From an uncultured Adlercreutzia sp. (GTDB lineage Bacteria; Actinomycetota; Coriobacteriia; Coriobacteriales; Eggerthellaceae): 39,940 nucleotides of DNA. The stretch is from NCBI RefSeq assembly GCF_958431955.1, contig NZ_CAUASN010000022.1, forward strand, positions 1-39,940, given 5' to 3'. The first letter of the stretch is position 1; each line of letters starts with the position of its first letter. The notes beneath the pieces were generated by a model. It ran no database searches. It saw only the letters and a list, made by a program, of their open reading frames with translations, and had not been told where the DNA came from. The translations under genes and the position numbers were made by a program. Shown here one piece after another: positions 32,144 through 39,940 of this stretch.

Positions 32144-33157
32144 TCAGGCCTCCTCGGGTTCCAGGTCGTCCAATGCGGGGGCCGGCCGGTCCTTCGCGGT
32201 CGTGCCGCTCCGCAGCGAGGCGAAGGCGTCGGCGAAGGGGACCGGCTTGCCAGCTACGGCGCGGAAGGCGATGGCATTCGTGGGGCAGGCGTCGATGCAG
32301 TCGCCGCAGCGGGCGCAATCGTGCACCGGCAGCTCGCCCAGGTCGGGATGGCGCAGGTTCACGTCGAAGGTGCACACGGTGGCGCAGCGCGAGCAGGCCA
32401 CACCCTTGGCCGTTTCCAGGCAGCGCTCGTTGTCGATCACCGGCACGGCCGTGCGGCTGAAACGCGAGAAGAGGCTCATGAACGCCGAGATGGGGCAGAA
32501 GCGCCCGCACCACTTGCGCAGAAACACCAGCTCTATGACGAGCATGGCCGGCACGAACAAAAGCGACCAGTTCAAATCGCCCGCCCCGAACAGGCTCACG
32601 AGCAGGGCCACGGCCGCGAAGGACAGCCCCACCGGGCACACGAGGCAGAACACCGGAAACCCGAACACGGCGGTGGTGAGCACCGCACCTCCCAGCACCG
32701 CATGACGCGAGTCGAACTTCGCGTTGCGCTTCGCATGGCAGGCGCCGCAGGAGGCGCAGCCGTGGCCCTCGCGAGTGGCTGCCGAAAGCACCTCGATCTC
32801 CTCGGCGGCCAGGGCCTTGTTCTCCTCGGAGGCGGCCGCCAGCTCGGCCTCGCGCTTCTTCACCGGCTTGAAGAACTCGCCCACGCGGCGCCACAGCGTC
32901 ACCGGGCACACCCAACCGCAGAAGGCGCGGCCCAAGAGCAGCACGAGGGCCACGGCCACCACGATGCTGAGAACCGCCCGGGGAACGAGCGTCTTGGCCG
33001 CCACCATGGACAGAAGCGCCCCCACCGGGCAGAGCACGGCGATGTCGCCCGCCCCGAAGCCGCACCAGGTGCCGGCGGCCACGTTGGCGATGAAACACGC
33101 CGCCAACGCCACAAAGGCGACGGCGACCACCGCGGTGCGCGCATTCTTGAACTTCAT
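32144..33157 (-). CDS. NapH-like membrane quinol dehydrogenase (4Fe-4S)
   Basis: 337 residues with four main TM helices. It has the two paired CxxxCP motifs of NapH (FCGWVCP and CGRFCP, plus CLVCP), and two C-terminal [4Fe-4S] clusters (CSRCATVC and CARCGDCIDACP). A CxxCGxC cluster (GCASCGACH) lies in the cytosolic loop. NapH takes electrons from quinol and gives them to NapG. The ATG at 33157 is 10 bases after the NapG stop. It is the last gene of the six-gene operon that starts at 39425. Confidence 0.9.
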   Translation of the reverse strand: MKFKNARTAVVAVAFVALAACFIANVAAGTWCGFGAGDIAVLCPVGALLSMVAAKTLVPRAVLSIVVAVALVLLLGRAFCGWVCPVTLWRRVGEFFKPVKKREAELAAASEENKALAAEEIEVLSAATREGHGCASCGACHAKRNAKFDSRHAVLGGAVLTTAVFGFPVFCLVCPVGLSFAAVALLVSLFGAGDLNWSLLFVPAMLVIELVFLRKWCGRFCPISAFMSLFSRFSRTAVPVIDNERCLETAKGVACSRCATVCTFDVNLRHPDLGELPVHDCARCGDCIDACPTNAIAFRAVAGKPVPFADAFASLRSGTTAKDRPAPALDDLEPEEA

Positions 33158-33167
33158 GGCAACCACC

Positions 33168-33851
33168 CTACCCTTCCAACGGTCTCACGACGATGGCCCG
33201 CTCGGCGGCGTTCATGGCCGAGCCGGCCTGGGCCGACACGCACACGGCCTCGCAGGCCCCGCAGCCGTTGCACTTCTCGGCATCCACCACGGGCAACCGC
33301 GTGTCCAGCGCCTCGGAGGCGTCGGCGTTCTGGTAGTAGATGGCGGCGTTCTCCTCGCCGCGCACCTGGATGCACACATCGTGGCAGAACGCGCAGAAGC
33401 TGCTGCGGTAGGCGATGCAGGTCTCGGTGTTCAGCACCGCCACGCCGATGACCTCGGTCTCGGGCGCGTAGTCGGCAGCCAGCTGAAGCGCCCCGGTCGG
33501 GCACACCTCGGCGCACAGCGGCACGCCCCCGTTGCGCTCGGCGCACATATCGCAGTAGCGGAAGTCGTCCAGCTGGCCGGGGTAGCAGTCCGAGAACTCC
33601 ATGCACGGCGTGCGCATGTTCAAAACCCCCGCGCCGATGGACGCCGGCACGATGACCTGCTCGGGGCACGCCTCGATGCACCGGTAGCAGTGCACGCACT
33701 TGGAAACGAGGTTCTCCTCGTCCTGACCTCCCGGCGGCCGCACGAGCGCCTCGCTTCCCAGGTAGCGCAGCGAACCCAAGCCCGCCATGGCCACCGTGGC
33801 GCCCACGCCGATGCACAGCGTGCGCCGCGAAAGCGGATTGCCTCCAGCCAT
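33168..33851 (-). CDS. NapG-like periplasmic ferredoxin
   Basis: 227 residues. Twin-arginine signal LSRRTLCIG (Arg9-Arg10), then four cysteine clusters: CVHCYRCIEACP, CDMCAERNGGVPLCAEVCP, CAFCHDVC and CNGCGACEAVC. This is the NapG/MauM family; it accepts electrons from NapH and passes them to a periplasmic reductase, here probably the molybdoenzyme at 36366-39425 rather than a nitrate reductase (no napA, napB or napC is present). RBS AAGGAGGAAG. Confidence 0.92.
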   Translation of the reverse strand: MAGGNPLSRRTLCIGVGATVAMAGLGSLRYLGSEALVRPPGGQDEENLVSKCVHCYRCIEACPEQVIVPASIGAGVLNMRTPCMEFSDCYPGQLDDFRYCDMCAERNGGVPLCAEVCPTGALQLAADYAPETEVIGVAVLNTETCIAYRSSFCAFCHDVCIQVRGEENAAIYYQNADASEALDTRLPVVDAEKCNGCGACEAVCVSAQAGSAMNAAERAIVVRPLEG

Positions 33852-33917
33852 GCTCTTCCTCCTTCTCCGTAAGAAACGGGAGCGGCCAGCCAGCCAGCCG
33901 CCCCCATCCGAAGCGCC

Positions 33918-34784
33918 TTACGAAAGCGCGCTCGTCTCCACCCAGATGGCGGGGCGGATGCCCACGTTGCCGCCGAGCTCGCTCGCGAGCTCGGAGCCAT
34001 GATCCTCGAAGCCGTCGTGCAGCTCGCCGGCCATGCGGTAGCCGTCACCGTGCACGTAGCCATCGTCGGTCACCACCGAGGCGTAGCCGGCGTAGTAGCC
34101 GTTGGAGCGCAGCCACCACACGGCAGCACCCTCGGGCTGATCGGCATTGCTCGCCGTGCCCACGTAGACGCCCTGGGCAACAGCGTAGTCGGTGGGATGC
34201 GCCAAGCGGGCCGCGTCGTTGGCGAAGTACTGCTTCGCCTCGGCCACGCTCAGCAGGAACACCTGGTCGGTCGTCTCGTCGGCCACATGGATCGACGGGT
34301 CCGCCGCCGTGGCGCCCGTATGCGACACGTTGTTCTTCGTATCGGTCAGCGTCGTGGCAGCAATGGCGCCCTTCTCGTCGGCGCTGAACGCGGCGTTCAG
34401 AAACTCGCCGTTCAGCCACGCGCGCACCGAGCTGTCGGCCCACTGCACGTCCTTCTGGGGGCGCGGGGACTGCACCGACCACTGGTACTGCTCGGCCGAG
34501 GTGTCATAGGGCACCGCGTCGAGCACGTACTCGCTCACCAGCAGGGTCTTGCCGTCCTGCTCGGCCAGCTTCAGCCAGGAGATGGCCTGGCCCTGATAGG
34601 TGCCGAAGCTCACGGTGTCGAAGCTCTGCGCCTCGGCGGTGTTGGCCCCGGTGTAGGCGAGAAGGGTGTTGTCGCCCTTGGCCGGATCGCTCACCGGCGC
34701 GCTCTCGCTGGCGCATCCGGCAAGGCCCGCCACCAGGGCGCCCGCCGCCAGAACCACACCTACTTTCCTGTATATTCCTCGCAT
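33918..34784 (-). CDS. DUF6273-like lipoprotein in the molybdoenzyme operon
   Basis: 288 residues with a lipoprotein signal (LAGC, Cys24). The body holds SFGTYQGQAISWLKLAEQDG, LLVSEYVLDAVPY, SSVRAWLNGEFLNAAFSADE and a terminal GGNVGIRPAIWVE, which is the pattern of DUF6273 proteins, usually cell-surface proteins of unknown role. RBS AGGAGG. It lies between the anchor subunit and NapG genes, 71 and 66 bp away. Why a protein like this stands inside a respiratory operon is not clear; it may be a scaffold or a later insertion. Confidence 0.78.
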   Translation of the reverse strand: MRGIYRKVGVVLAAGALVAGLAGCASESAPVSDPAKGDNTLLAYTGANTAEAQSFDTVSFGTYQGQAISWLKLAEQDGKTLLVSEYVLDAVPYDTSAEQYQWSVQSPRPQKDVQWADSSVRAWLNGEFLNAAFSADEKGAIAATTLTDTKNNVSHTGATAADPSIHVADETTDQVFLLSVAEAKQYFANDAARLAHPTDYAVAQGVYVGTASNADQPEGAAVWWLRSNGYYAGYASVVTDDGYVHGDGYRMAGELHDGFEDHGSELASELGGNVGIRPAIWVETSALS

Positions 34785-34855
34785 GAGAACCTCCTATGGT
34801 CCTGTCAGTTCGTCGAAGGGCGGGAAGACCCCGCGCGGAGCCCTCCCGAAGCCCG

Positions 34856-35725
34856 CTAGTACAGCATGAACAGGGTCTCGCCCATGGTGTACATCATGAT
34901 GCGCAGGGCAACCGCGCACACCAGGCCGGCGATGGCGACCACCGCGCCCCACACCTTCCACGAGTCCTGCTTCTTGCCCACCAGGGCGCCTACGAGCGCC
35001 GCCACCAGGGCGATGACGGCCACCACGAGCGCGGTCAGGGAGTCGCCAGTGAACAGCGACACGCTCGTCGGGTCGGCCATGGCCACGTTGGGATGAGTCG
35101 GGTCGAAGTAGTACTGGAAGGACTGGAAGCTGGCGGAAGAGGCCTCCATGGCGAACATGTAGGCGGCCGACAGCACCGCGTTCACCGCCGCGCCGATGAC
35201 GGCGAGCAGGCCGATGCCCTCGATCTTCTCACCCTGCACGGCGGCGATGAAGGCCACCGTGGCCGGGCCCATGACGCAGGCGGCACCCAAAAGCGACAGC
35301 ATCTGGAGCACCGTGTCCCAGGCGGGCAGCGACGGCATCATGTAGCTGTGGCCCATGGCGAAGATGAGCACGAGCACGAGCACGATGCCCACCACGGCCA
35401 GCCACTGGGGCACCGTGTTGTCCTCACTGCGGCGCAGCATGAGGAAGTACAGCACCATGCACACGGCCAGAAGCACGATGGCGATGAGCTCCTGGGTGAT
35501 ACCCGAGCTCAAGTGGCCGAAGCCGTTGAACAGGTTGAACGGGTGCGTCAGGTGGAACACAACCGCGATGCCGCCCACGGCCAGCACCACCACCGATAGA
35601 ATCAGCGCCGGCAGCTGTGCGGCGCCCCCGCGCTTCTGCAGCGCGAGGATGCACTGGGTGCCGAAGATGCCCGCGGCCCAGGCCAGAAAGCTCGTGAAGA
35701 TGACGAGCGGGATTTGAATCTCCAT
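34856..35725 (-). CDS. DmsC-like membrane anchor subunit
   Basis: 289 residues and eight predicted TM helices. It has the DmsC layout: FTSFLAWAAGIFGTQCILAL, FHLTHPFNLFNGFGHLSSGITQEL (the quinol site region with HLTHP) and FAMGHSYMMPSLPAWDT. It anchors the Fe-S subunit and transfers electrons from menaquinol. Its ATG lies 3 bases after the stop of the ferredoxin gene, so the two are co-translated. Confidence 0.9.
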   Translation of the reverse strand: MEIQIPLVIFTSFLAWAAGIFGTQCILALQKRGGAAQLPALILSVVVLAVGGIAVVFHLTHPFNLFNGFGHLSSGITQELIAIVLLAVCMVLYFLMLRRSEDNTVPQWLAVVGIVLVLVLIFAMGHSYMMPSLPAWDTVLQMLSLLGAACVMGPATVAFIAAVQGEKIEGIGLLAVIGAAVNAVLSAAYMFAMEASSASFQSFQYYFDPTHPNVAMADPTSVSLFTGDSLTALVVAVIALVAALVGALVGKKQDSWKVWGAVVAIAGLVCAVALRIMMYTMGETLFMLY

Positions 35726-35728
35726 GGG

Positions 35729-36346
35729 TTACTCTACCCCCTGCCATTTGATGTCGCGCATGATGTAGAACATGCTGGGCCCGTTGCCCACGTCGGTCAG
35801 CTGGTACACCTGGTCCTCGGTGAAGTCGTTCAGGAAGTCGCCGAGCTTCTCGCCGCGCGGCCCCTCGAAGGACTCGATGCCGGCCTCGGCGTCGCCGTAC
35901 CAGCGGGCCATGCCGCAGCACTGGCTCACGCACTGGGGCAGCTCGCCTTGGGCGGTACGCTGCTGGCAGAGCGTGCACTTCTCCACGACGCCCTCCTCCT
36001 CGTTGAGGTAGCGCACGCCGTAGGGGCAGCTCATGACGCAGAACTGGCAGCCGATGCACTTCGACTTGTCGATCTGGATGGTGCCGTCGGGCAGCTTGTG
36101 GGACGCCTCGGTGGGGCACACCGACACGCACTGGGGGTTTTCGCAGTGCTGGCACTGCACGTTCAAAAAGTAGGTCTCCACATCGGGGAACTGGCCGGAA
36201 CCGCCCTCCTTGGGGGTGGGGCCCACGCGCAGGGTCTTGTTCCAGAAGTTGCCGATGGGCACGCCATTGACCACTTTGCAGGACACGCTGCAGGCGAGGC
36301 AGCCGACGCACCGATCGAGGTCAGTGCAAATTGCGAGCTGTGTCAT
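35729..36346 (-). CDS. Four-cluster ferredoxin subunit (DmsB/NrfC type)
   Basis: 205 residues with four Cys clusters: CVGCLACSVSC (14-24), CQHCENPQCVSVCP, CIGCQFCVMSCP and CTLCQQR with CVSQCC. It moves electrons from the anchor subunit to the molybdoenzyme. RBS AAAGGAGTGGGAG. The gap from the catalytic gene is 19 bp. Confidence 0.93.
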   Translation of the reverse strand: MTQLAICTDLDRCVGCLACSVSCKVVNGVPIGNFWNKTLRVGPTPKEGGSGQFPDVETYFLNVQCQHCENPQCVSVCPTEASHKLPDGTIQIDKSKCIGCQFCVMSCPYGVRYLNEEEGVVEKCTLCQQRTAQGELPQCVSQCCGMARWYGDAEAGIESFEGPRGEKLGDFLNDFTEDQVYQLTDVGNGPSMFYIMRDIKWQGVE

Positions 36347-36365
36347 TTTCTCCCACTCCTTTCCT

Positions 36366-39300
36366 TTAAGCGTCGAACTTGTCGGGATGGATGCCCTCGT
36401 CGCAGATGGCCCACAGCTTCAGGCGCGGATCGGACGAGTCGTGGATGATCTCGGTGCCGTCGTTGCCGCAGGGCACGGGGTTGCCGAACGGGCTGTTCTC
36501 GGGCGTAGCCTTGTACACCTTCACCGGATAGCCGCGCACGGTGGACGAGCCGTTGTACTTGTCCTGGGCCGTGCGGTCCACGATGCAGTTGATGCAGGAC
36601 AGCTTGAAGCCCTTGTCGGCCTGGGCGAGCTCGGGGTACCACCACTGGTGCTCGCAGTTGATGGTGCCCGGCGCGATGCCGTAGTACAGGTCCACGGTCT
36701 GGCGCACCTTGCCCCAGGGGCTCTCGATCCAGGCCCAGTCGCCCTGCTCCAGACCGAGCTCGGCGGCCGTCTCGGGGTTGATCTCCATGCGGGGCACCGG
36801 CCACAGCTCGCGGCACCAGGGCAGCTGGCGATGCTCGCTGTGGAAGTACACCGGGATGCGGCGGCCGGTGATGCAGAGGATCGGGTACTCCTCGTAGGTC
36901 TTCGCGTCGCGCACCCGGGAGTGGATGCCCTCCACGTAGTAGGGCAGAGCCTCGGTGTGGAAGCCGGGCGTGACCTCGGGGCCGTCGGAGCCGTCGGGGA
37001 AGTGCGACTCGATGGTGGTGGCCCACAGCTCGTGCTTCATCGTCGGCGTCGGGAAGCCGGGGATGTTGATGTCGAGCTTCGTCGGCTGCTGATGCGGCGC
37101 CTTGCGGAAGGCCTGGCCGATCTCGTAGCGGCGGTAGGAACCCCAGTCGTCGGGGAACACTTCCTTCATGTTCCACGTGCCGTGCTCCTGATAAGCCTGG
37201 GCGAACTCCTCCCAAGAGTCATAGGGAGCGCAGCCGCCGCCGTGCTCGGCGTCGAGGCACTCGTACTCGAGGGCGAGCAGGTCCACCGACTTGCCCGTCT
37301 CGGCCGACAGCTTCTCCCAGTAGGGATCCTCCGGGTCGGTGGAGAAGGGAACGCCGAAGTACGGGCCGAGCTCCAGGAAGTACAGCGGGTCGCTCTTGCA
37401 CTCTCCCGGAGGGTCCACGGCCTTCACGCACAGGCTGAAGGAGCCGCCGGAGCCCTGGGCGATGCGCTGGGCGTTCATCTCGGTCCAATGGCACACTGGC
37501 AGAAGCACGTCGGCCGCGCCCGAGGTGGGCGAATGCCACAGGTTCGCCTCGAAGAGGAAGTCCAGCATGAGCAGGGCCTCCCAGTTGTAGCTGGCGTTGG
37601 CCATGTTCATGTGGTCGCCGGAGCCGATCATGCCGGCGTGGATCTCGTAGGGGGCGTTCGCATCGCGATGCATATACTCCATGACCGAGTTGCAGTCCGC
37701 CCACACGGCGTACCAGTACAGCATGGGGAACTTCTCGTAGCCAGCGATGCGGTTGTACAGCCCGAAGAAGGGCGCGCGCACGAAGGAGGCGGGGTTGGAG
37801 CCGCCGTCGGCGCCGGGGTACATGGACGTCGGGCCCGACTGGGTGGTCCAGCCGTTGGTGGCGCCGCGCTGGCCGCCGGGGGTGTCGATGGCGCCCACCA
37901 TGGCGCAGGCGGCCATGATGGCACGGCAGTTCTGCGTGGACATGCCGTGGTGCTCGATGGCCAGGCCGTAGTTGATGCCGCCGTTGGGGATGCGCGGATC
38001 GTCGCGGGTGGCCCACTCGAGACAGGCGTCGGTGATGAGCTGCGCGTCCACCTCGGTGATCTCGGACACCTTCTCGGGGGTGAAGTCCTCCAGGTACTCG
38101 GCCCAAATGTCCCACACCGGACGGCCCTTGTGGGTGGTGCCGTCCTTCAGCTTCACGTCGAACTCACCGTACATGGCCGGGTCGATGAGGGGGTTGAACT
38201 CGGAGAGGTCGTACACCTTGCCGGGCTTCTTCGACTCGTCGTCGCGCAGACGGGAGAGGTCCTGGTCGAAGTAGCTCGTGGACTTGGTCCAGGTCTCGCC
38301 CTCCCAGTGGGCCTCCCCCACCTCGGGATGCGCCTGCCAGTAGGTCCAGCGGTTGTTCAGCTGGTCGAACACCAGGTAGCGCTGCGGGTCGCCGTCGCCC
38401 TCGATCTCCCAGTCCACCATGGTCGGATCGATGTCGGCCTCGGTGAGCAGGCGGGTCTGGTAGGCGTAGGGGTAGCCGCCGTTCTGCACATGCTCCTCGT
38501 AGCCGGTGGGGTCCATATCCGGCACCACGATGAACGGCGAGTTGGACCAACGCTTGAGGAACTGCCAGTCGCACAGATCGTTCTTCAGGATGAGGTGGCA
38601 CCAGCCGAGGGCGAGCGCGTTGTCGGTGCCGGGACGCAGCGGCAGCCAGTACTTGGCGGTGCGGCCCAGGTTGGTCTGGCGCGGGTCGACGGAGATGAAA
38701 GCGTCGGCGCAACGGGCGACGTCCACCACGGTGCGGGCGGCGTCGTCGTAGTTCGACTGCGACTGCTCGGTGGCCCACTGCACGAACTTCGTGGAGTGGT
38801 TGATCAACTCCGACCACGACCAAGCCTGCACGTTGTCGATACGGCTGGCGAAATGGCGCGGGCCCTTGCACACCTGATAGGCCGCCACGATGTTCGGGGT
38901 GCCGAACAGCAGCAGCGCCATGCCGGCGTCGGACTGCATGCACCACTGACGGCCCGTGCCGCACCAGGTGAAGGTGGACTCGTTGCCGTACTTCGCGGTG
39001 ATCTCCAGGATGTTGTCGGCGATGGTCTGGTAGGCCTCGTCCCAGGAAATGCGCACCCAACCGGGATCGTCGTCGCCCTTGGGGTTCGTGCGCTTCATGG
39101 GGTACTTGATGCGGTCGGGGTGGTAGGCCGCCTGGATGGACGCCTGGCCCTTGGCGCAGTGGTTGCCCATGGTCAGGTAGCAGTCGGCATCGCCCTCGGT
39201 GCGAATGACCTTCCCGTCCTGGACGTACACCCACACGCCGCACTCCACCTTGCCGCAGCCGCGGCAGCAGGAGCGGATGCGCGTGACCGCCGACTCGCCG

Positions 39301-39425
39301 GCGGCGGCGTTCTCGTTCTCGGCGAGAGCGACCGTGGGGCTGGCGGCCCCCGCGGCGGCAGCCACAGCAGCAGACACGGCGGCGGTCTTGACGAACGAAC
39401 GACGTGTCATGTTCAGCTTGCCCAT
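36366..39425 (-). CDS. Large twin-arginine molybdopterin oxidoreductase (possible catechol dehydroxylase-type)
   Basis: 1019 residues from the ATG at 39425 (AAGGAGGAT upstream). Twin-arginine signal NMTRRSFVKTAAV (Arg8-Arg9). The N-terminal Fe-S motif is SCCRGCGKVEC (Cys54, 57, 62, with Cys53 as alternative) and later HCAKG. GTGRQWCMQSDAG is in the Mo-loop position. The C-terminal cofactor-binding domain has ITGRRIPVYFHSEHRQLPW and PWGKVRQTVDLYYG. The size and genus are reminiscent of the gut Actinobacteria group that holds catechol dehydroxylases, but related enzymes reduce other compounds, so substrate stays open. A long antisense frame over it is a shadow. Confidence 0.88.
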   Translation of the reverse strand: MGKLNMTRRSFVKTAAVSAAVAAAAGAASPTVALAENENAAAGESAVTRIRSCCRGCGKVECGVWVYVQDGKVIRTEGDADCYLTMGNHCAKGQASIQAAYHPDRIKYPMKRTNPKGDDDPGWVRISWDEAYQTIADNILEITAKYGNESTFTWCGTGRQWCMQSDAGMALLLFGTPNIVAAYQVCKGPRHFASRIDNVQAWSWSELINHSTKFVQWATEQSQSNYDDAARTVVDVARCADAFISVDPRQTNLGRTAKYWLPLRPGTDNALALGWCHLILKNDLCDWQFLKRWSNSPFIVVPDMDPTGYEEHVQNGGYPYAYQTRLLTEADIDPTMVDWEIEGDGDPQRYLVFDQLNNRWTYWQAHPEVGEAHWEGETWTKSTSYFDQDLSRLRDDESKKPGKVYDLSEFNPLIDPAMYGEFDVKLKDGTTHKGRPVWDIWAEYLEDFTPEKVSEITEVDAQLITDACLEWATRDDPRIPNGGINYGLAIEHHGMSTQNCRAIMAACAMVGAIDTPGGQRGATNGWTTQSGPTSMYPGADGGSNPASFVRAPFFGLYNRIAGYEKFPMLYWYAVWADCNSVMEYMHRDANAPYEIHAGMIGSGDHMNMANASYNWEALLMLDFLFEANLWHSPTSGAADVLLPVCHWTEMNAQRIAQGSGGSFSLCVKAVDPPGECKSDPLYFLELGPYFGVPFSTDPEDPYWEKLSAETGKSVDLLALEYECLDAEHGGGCAPYDSWEEFAQAYQEHGTWNMKEVFPDDWGSYRRYEIGQAFRKAPHQQPTKLDINIPGFPTPTMKHELWATTIESHFPDGSDGPEVTPGFHTEALPYYVEGIHSRVRDAKTYEEYPILCITGRRIPVYFHSEHRQLPWCRELWPVPRMEINPETAAELGLEQGDWAWIESPWGKVRQTVDLYYGIAPGTINCEHQWWYPELAQADKGFKLSCINCIVDRTAQDKYNGSSTVRGYPVKVYKATPENSPFGNPVPCGNDGTEIIHDSSDPRLKLWAICDEGIHPDKFDA

Positions 39426-39507
39426 TTCATCCTCCTTCTTCTTCCTTCTCTTGCGTTCTCTCTCGGGAAAGGCACCCTGCGGCCTCGTGTTGCACATCGC
39501 CTCGGTC

Positions 39508-39617
39508 GGAGGCGCCGGACATTCCAATTCGCTCGGACAGTCCTCGCTTTATGGAACAGCCCGCTGGGCTGTTCCAGTCGCTGCGGAACTCGCTCGGTTG
39601 GAACGTCCGGCGCCTCC
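39508..39617. repeat. Nested inverted repeat upstream of the molybdoenzyme operon
   Basis: Outer arms GGAGGCGCCGGACATTCCAA (39508-39527) and TTGGAACGTCCGGCGCCTCC (39598-39617) match over 20 bp with one mismatch. Inside is a perfect hairpin, GGAACAGCCC/GGGCTGTTCC (39553-39575). It lies 83-192 bp upstream of the start codon, so it could be in the leader RNA or be a protein site. The rest of 39426-39828 shows nothing else that I can name. Confidence 0.8.
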
Positions 39618-39828
39618 TCTCCGCTCAACCATGCTTGAAGGCATCAACCTGCTTTTCCCTCAACGTCACGATACGCCGCGCGGGCGGCATAAGGAATTTC
39701 CGAAGATGCCGCATTGACACCTTGGCAATGCCCATCTGGCATCGGTTATGCCGACGGGGAATAAGATGAGGCCGCAGCGGTGCGCCGCCGGCTTGTTTCA
39801 TGCCGAAGCGGGGCGGTCGGCCACAAAC

Positions 39829-39940
39829 GAAGCGGGGGGGGCGGGGGGGGGGGGCCCCGCGGGGGGGGGGGGGGGGTGCCACGGGGGGGGGTTGGGGAAG
39901 GTGGAGGCGCGGCCGGGCGGTGGGTTTTAGTGTTAGGGGG
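39829..39940. other. Poly-G, probably low-quality contig end
   Basis: Runs of 8-15 G broken by few other bases, unlike any other part of the window. It is most likely a sequencing or assembly artefact. Nothing should be annotated here. Confidence 0.75.

Noticed and set aside
39426..39527. Upstream start of the molybdoenzyme
   Set aside because: It would put about 34 residues before the twin-arginine signal; the ATG at 39425 has AAGGAGGAT before it.
36210..39638. A 1142-codon open frame on the plus strand opposite the molybdoenzyme
   Set aside because: It mirrors the codons of a well-supported family member; high GC keeps the antisense frame open. Product is low-complexity with no motif.

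Overview
The window is high-GC bacterial DNA that looks like a member of the Eggerthellaceae (Coriobacteriia; relatives of Eggerthella, Gordonibacter, Adlercreutzia, Slackia). The evidence is the density of twin-arginine molybdopterin and flavoprotein reductases, the LuxR regulator with a large multi-TM N-terminus, an Ala/Pro-extended polyphosphate kinase, and GC-rich codon use. No rRNA, tRNA or CRISPR array was seen. The last ~110 bases are poly-G and are probably an assembly artefact at a contig end.

Layout from left to right: ppk1 (cut by the left edge); a secreted flavoprotein reductase with an FMN-binding lipoprotein and a divergent membrane LuxR regulator (3.5-7.3 kb); an island with a HipA-like kinase between a truncated and an intact guanidinium-exporter (gdx) gene, the intact one coupled to a B3/B4-domain gene (7.3-10.1 kb); a dmsA-dmsB-dmsD type operon (10.4-14.5 kb); a 1-kb DUF3800 cassette between 58-bp direct repeats (14.6-15.7 kb); a two-component system with a CxxCH haem-type sensor (15.8-18.3 kb); a pseudogene remnant and an Rpn/PD-(D/E)XK gene; an NSS-family symporter; a DUF4143 ATPase behind four 23-bp iterons; an ABC/LytTR locus (22.6-26.4 kb); hisE-glmM; a small locus resembling a type I toxin-antitoxin (28.4-28.6 kb); a second secreted flavoprotein with a divergent LysR regulator; an internally deleted ATPase relic; and a six-gene respiratory operon, molybdoenzyme to NapH (39.4 to 32.1 kb).

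The main theme is anaerobic respiration with exported reductases: two flavoprotein systems and two molybdopterin systems, fed by FeS, DmsC and NapGH modules, and controlled by LuxR, LysR and perhaps the haem-type two-component system. A short motif with core TATTGCGGAAA lies upstream of both the flavoprotein/FMN operon and the dms operon, which suggests a shared regulator.

The second theme is small selfish or defence-like genes placed between the respiratory loci: HipA-like kinase, DUF3800, Rpn, DUF4143 ATPase, the deleted ATPase and the TM peptide with antisense RNA. Several carry short tandem repeats at their promoters, and two are bracketed by direct duplications of neighbouring host sequence. 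These are the least explained parts of the window.
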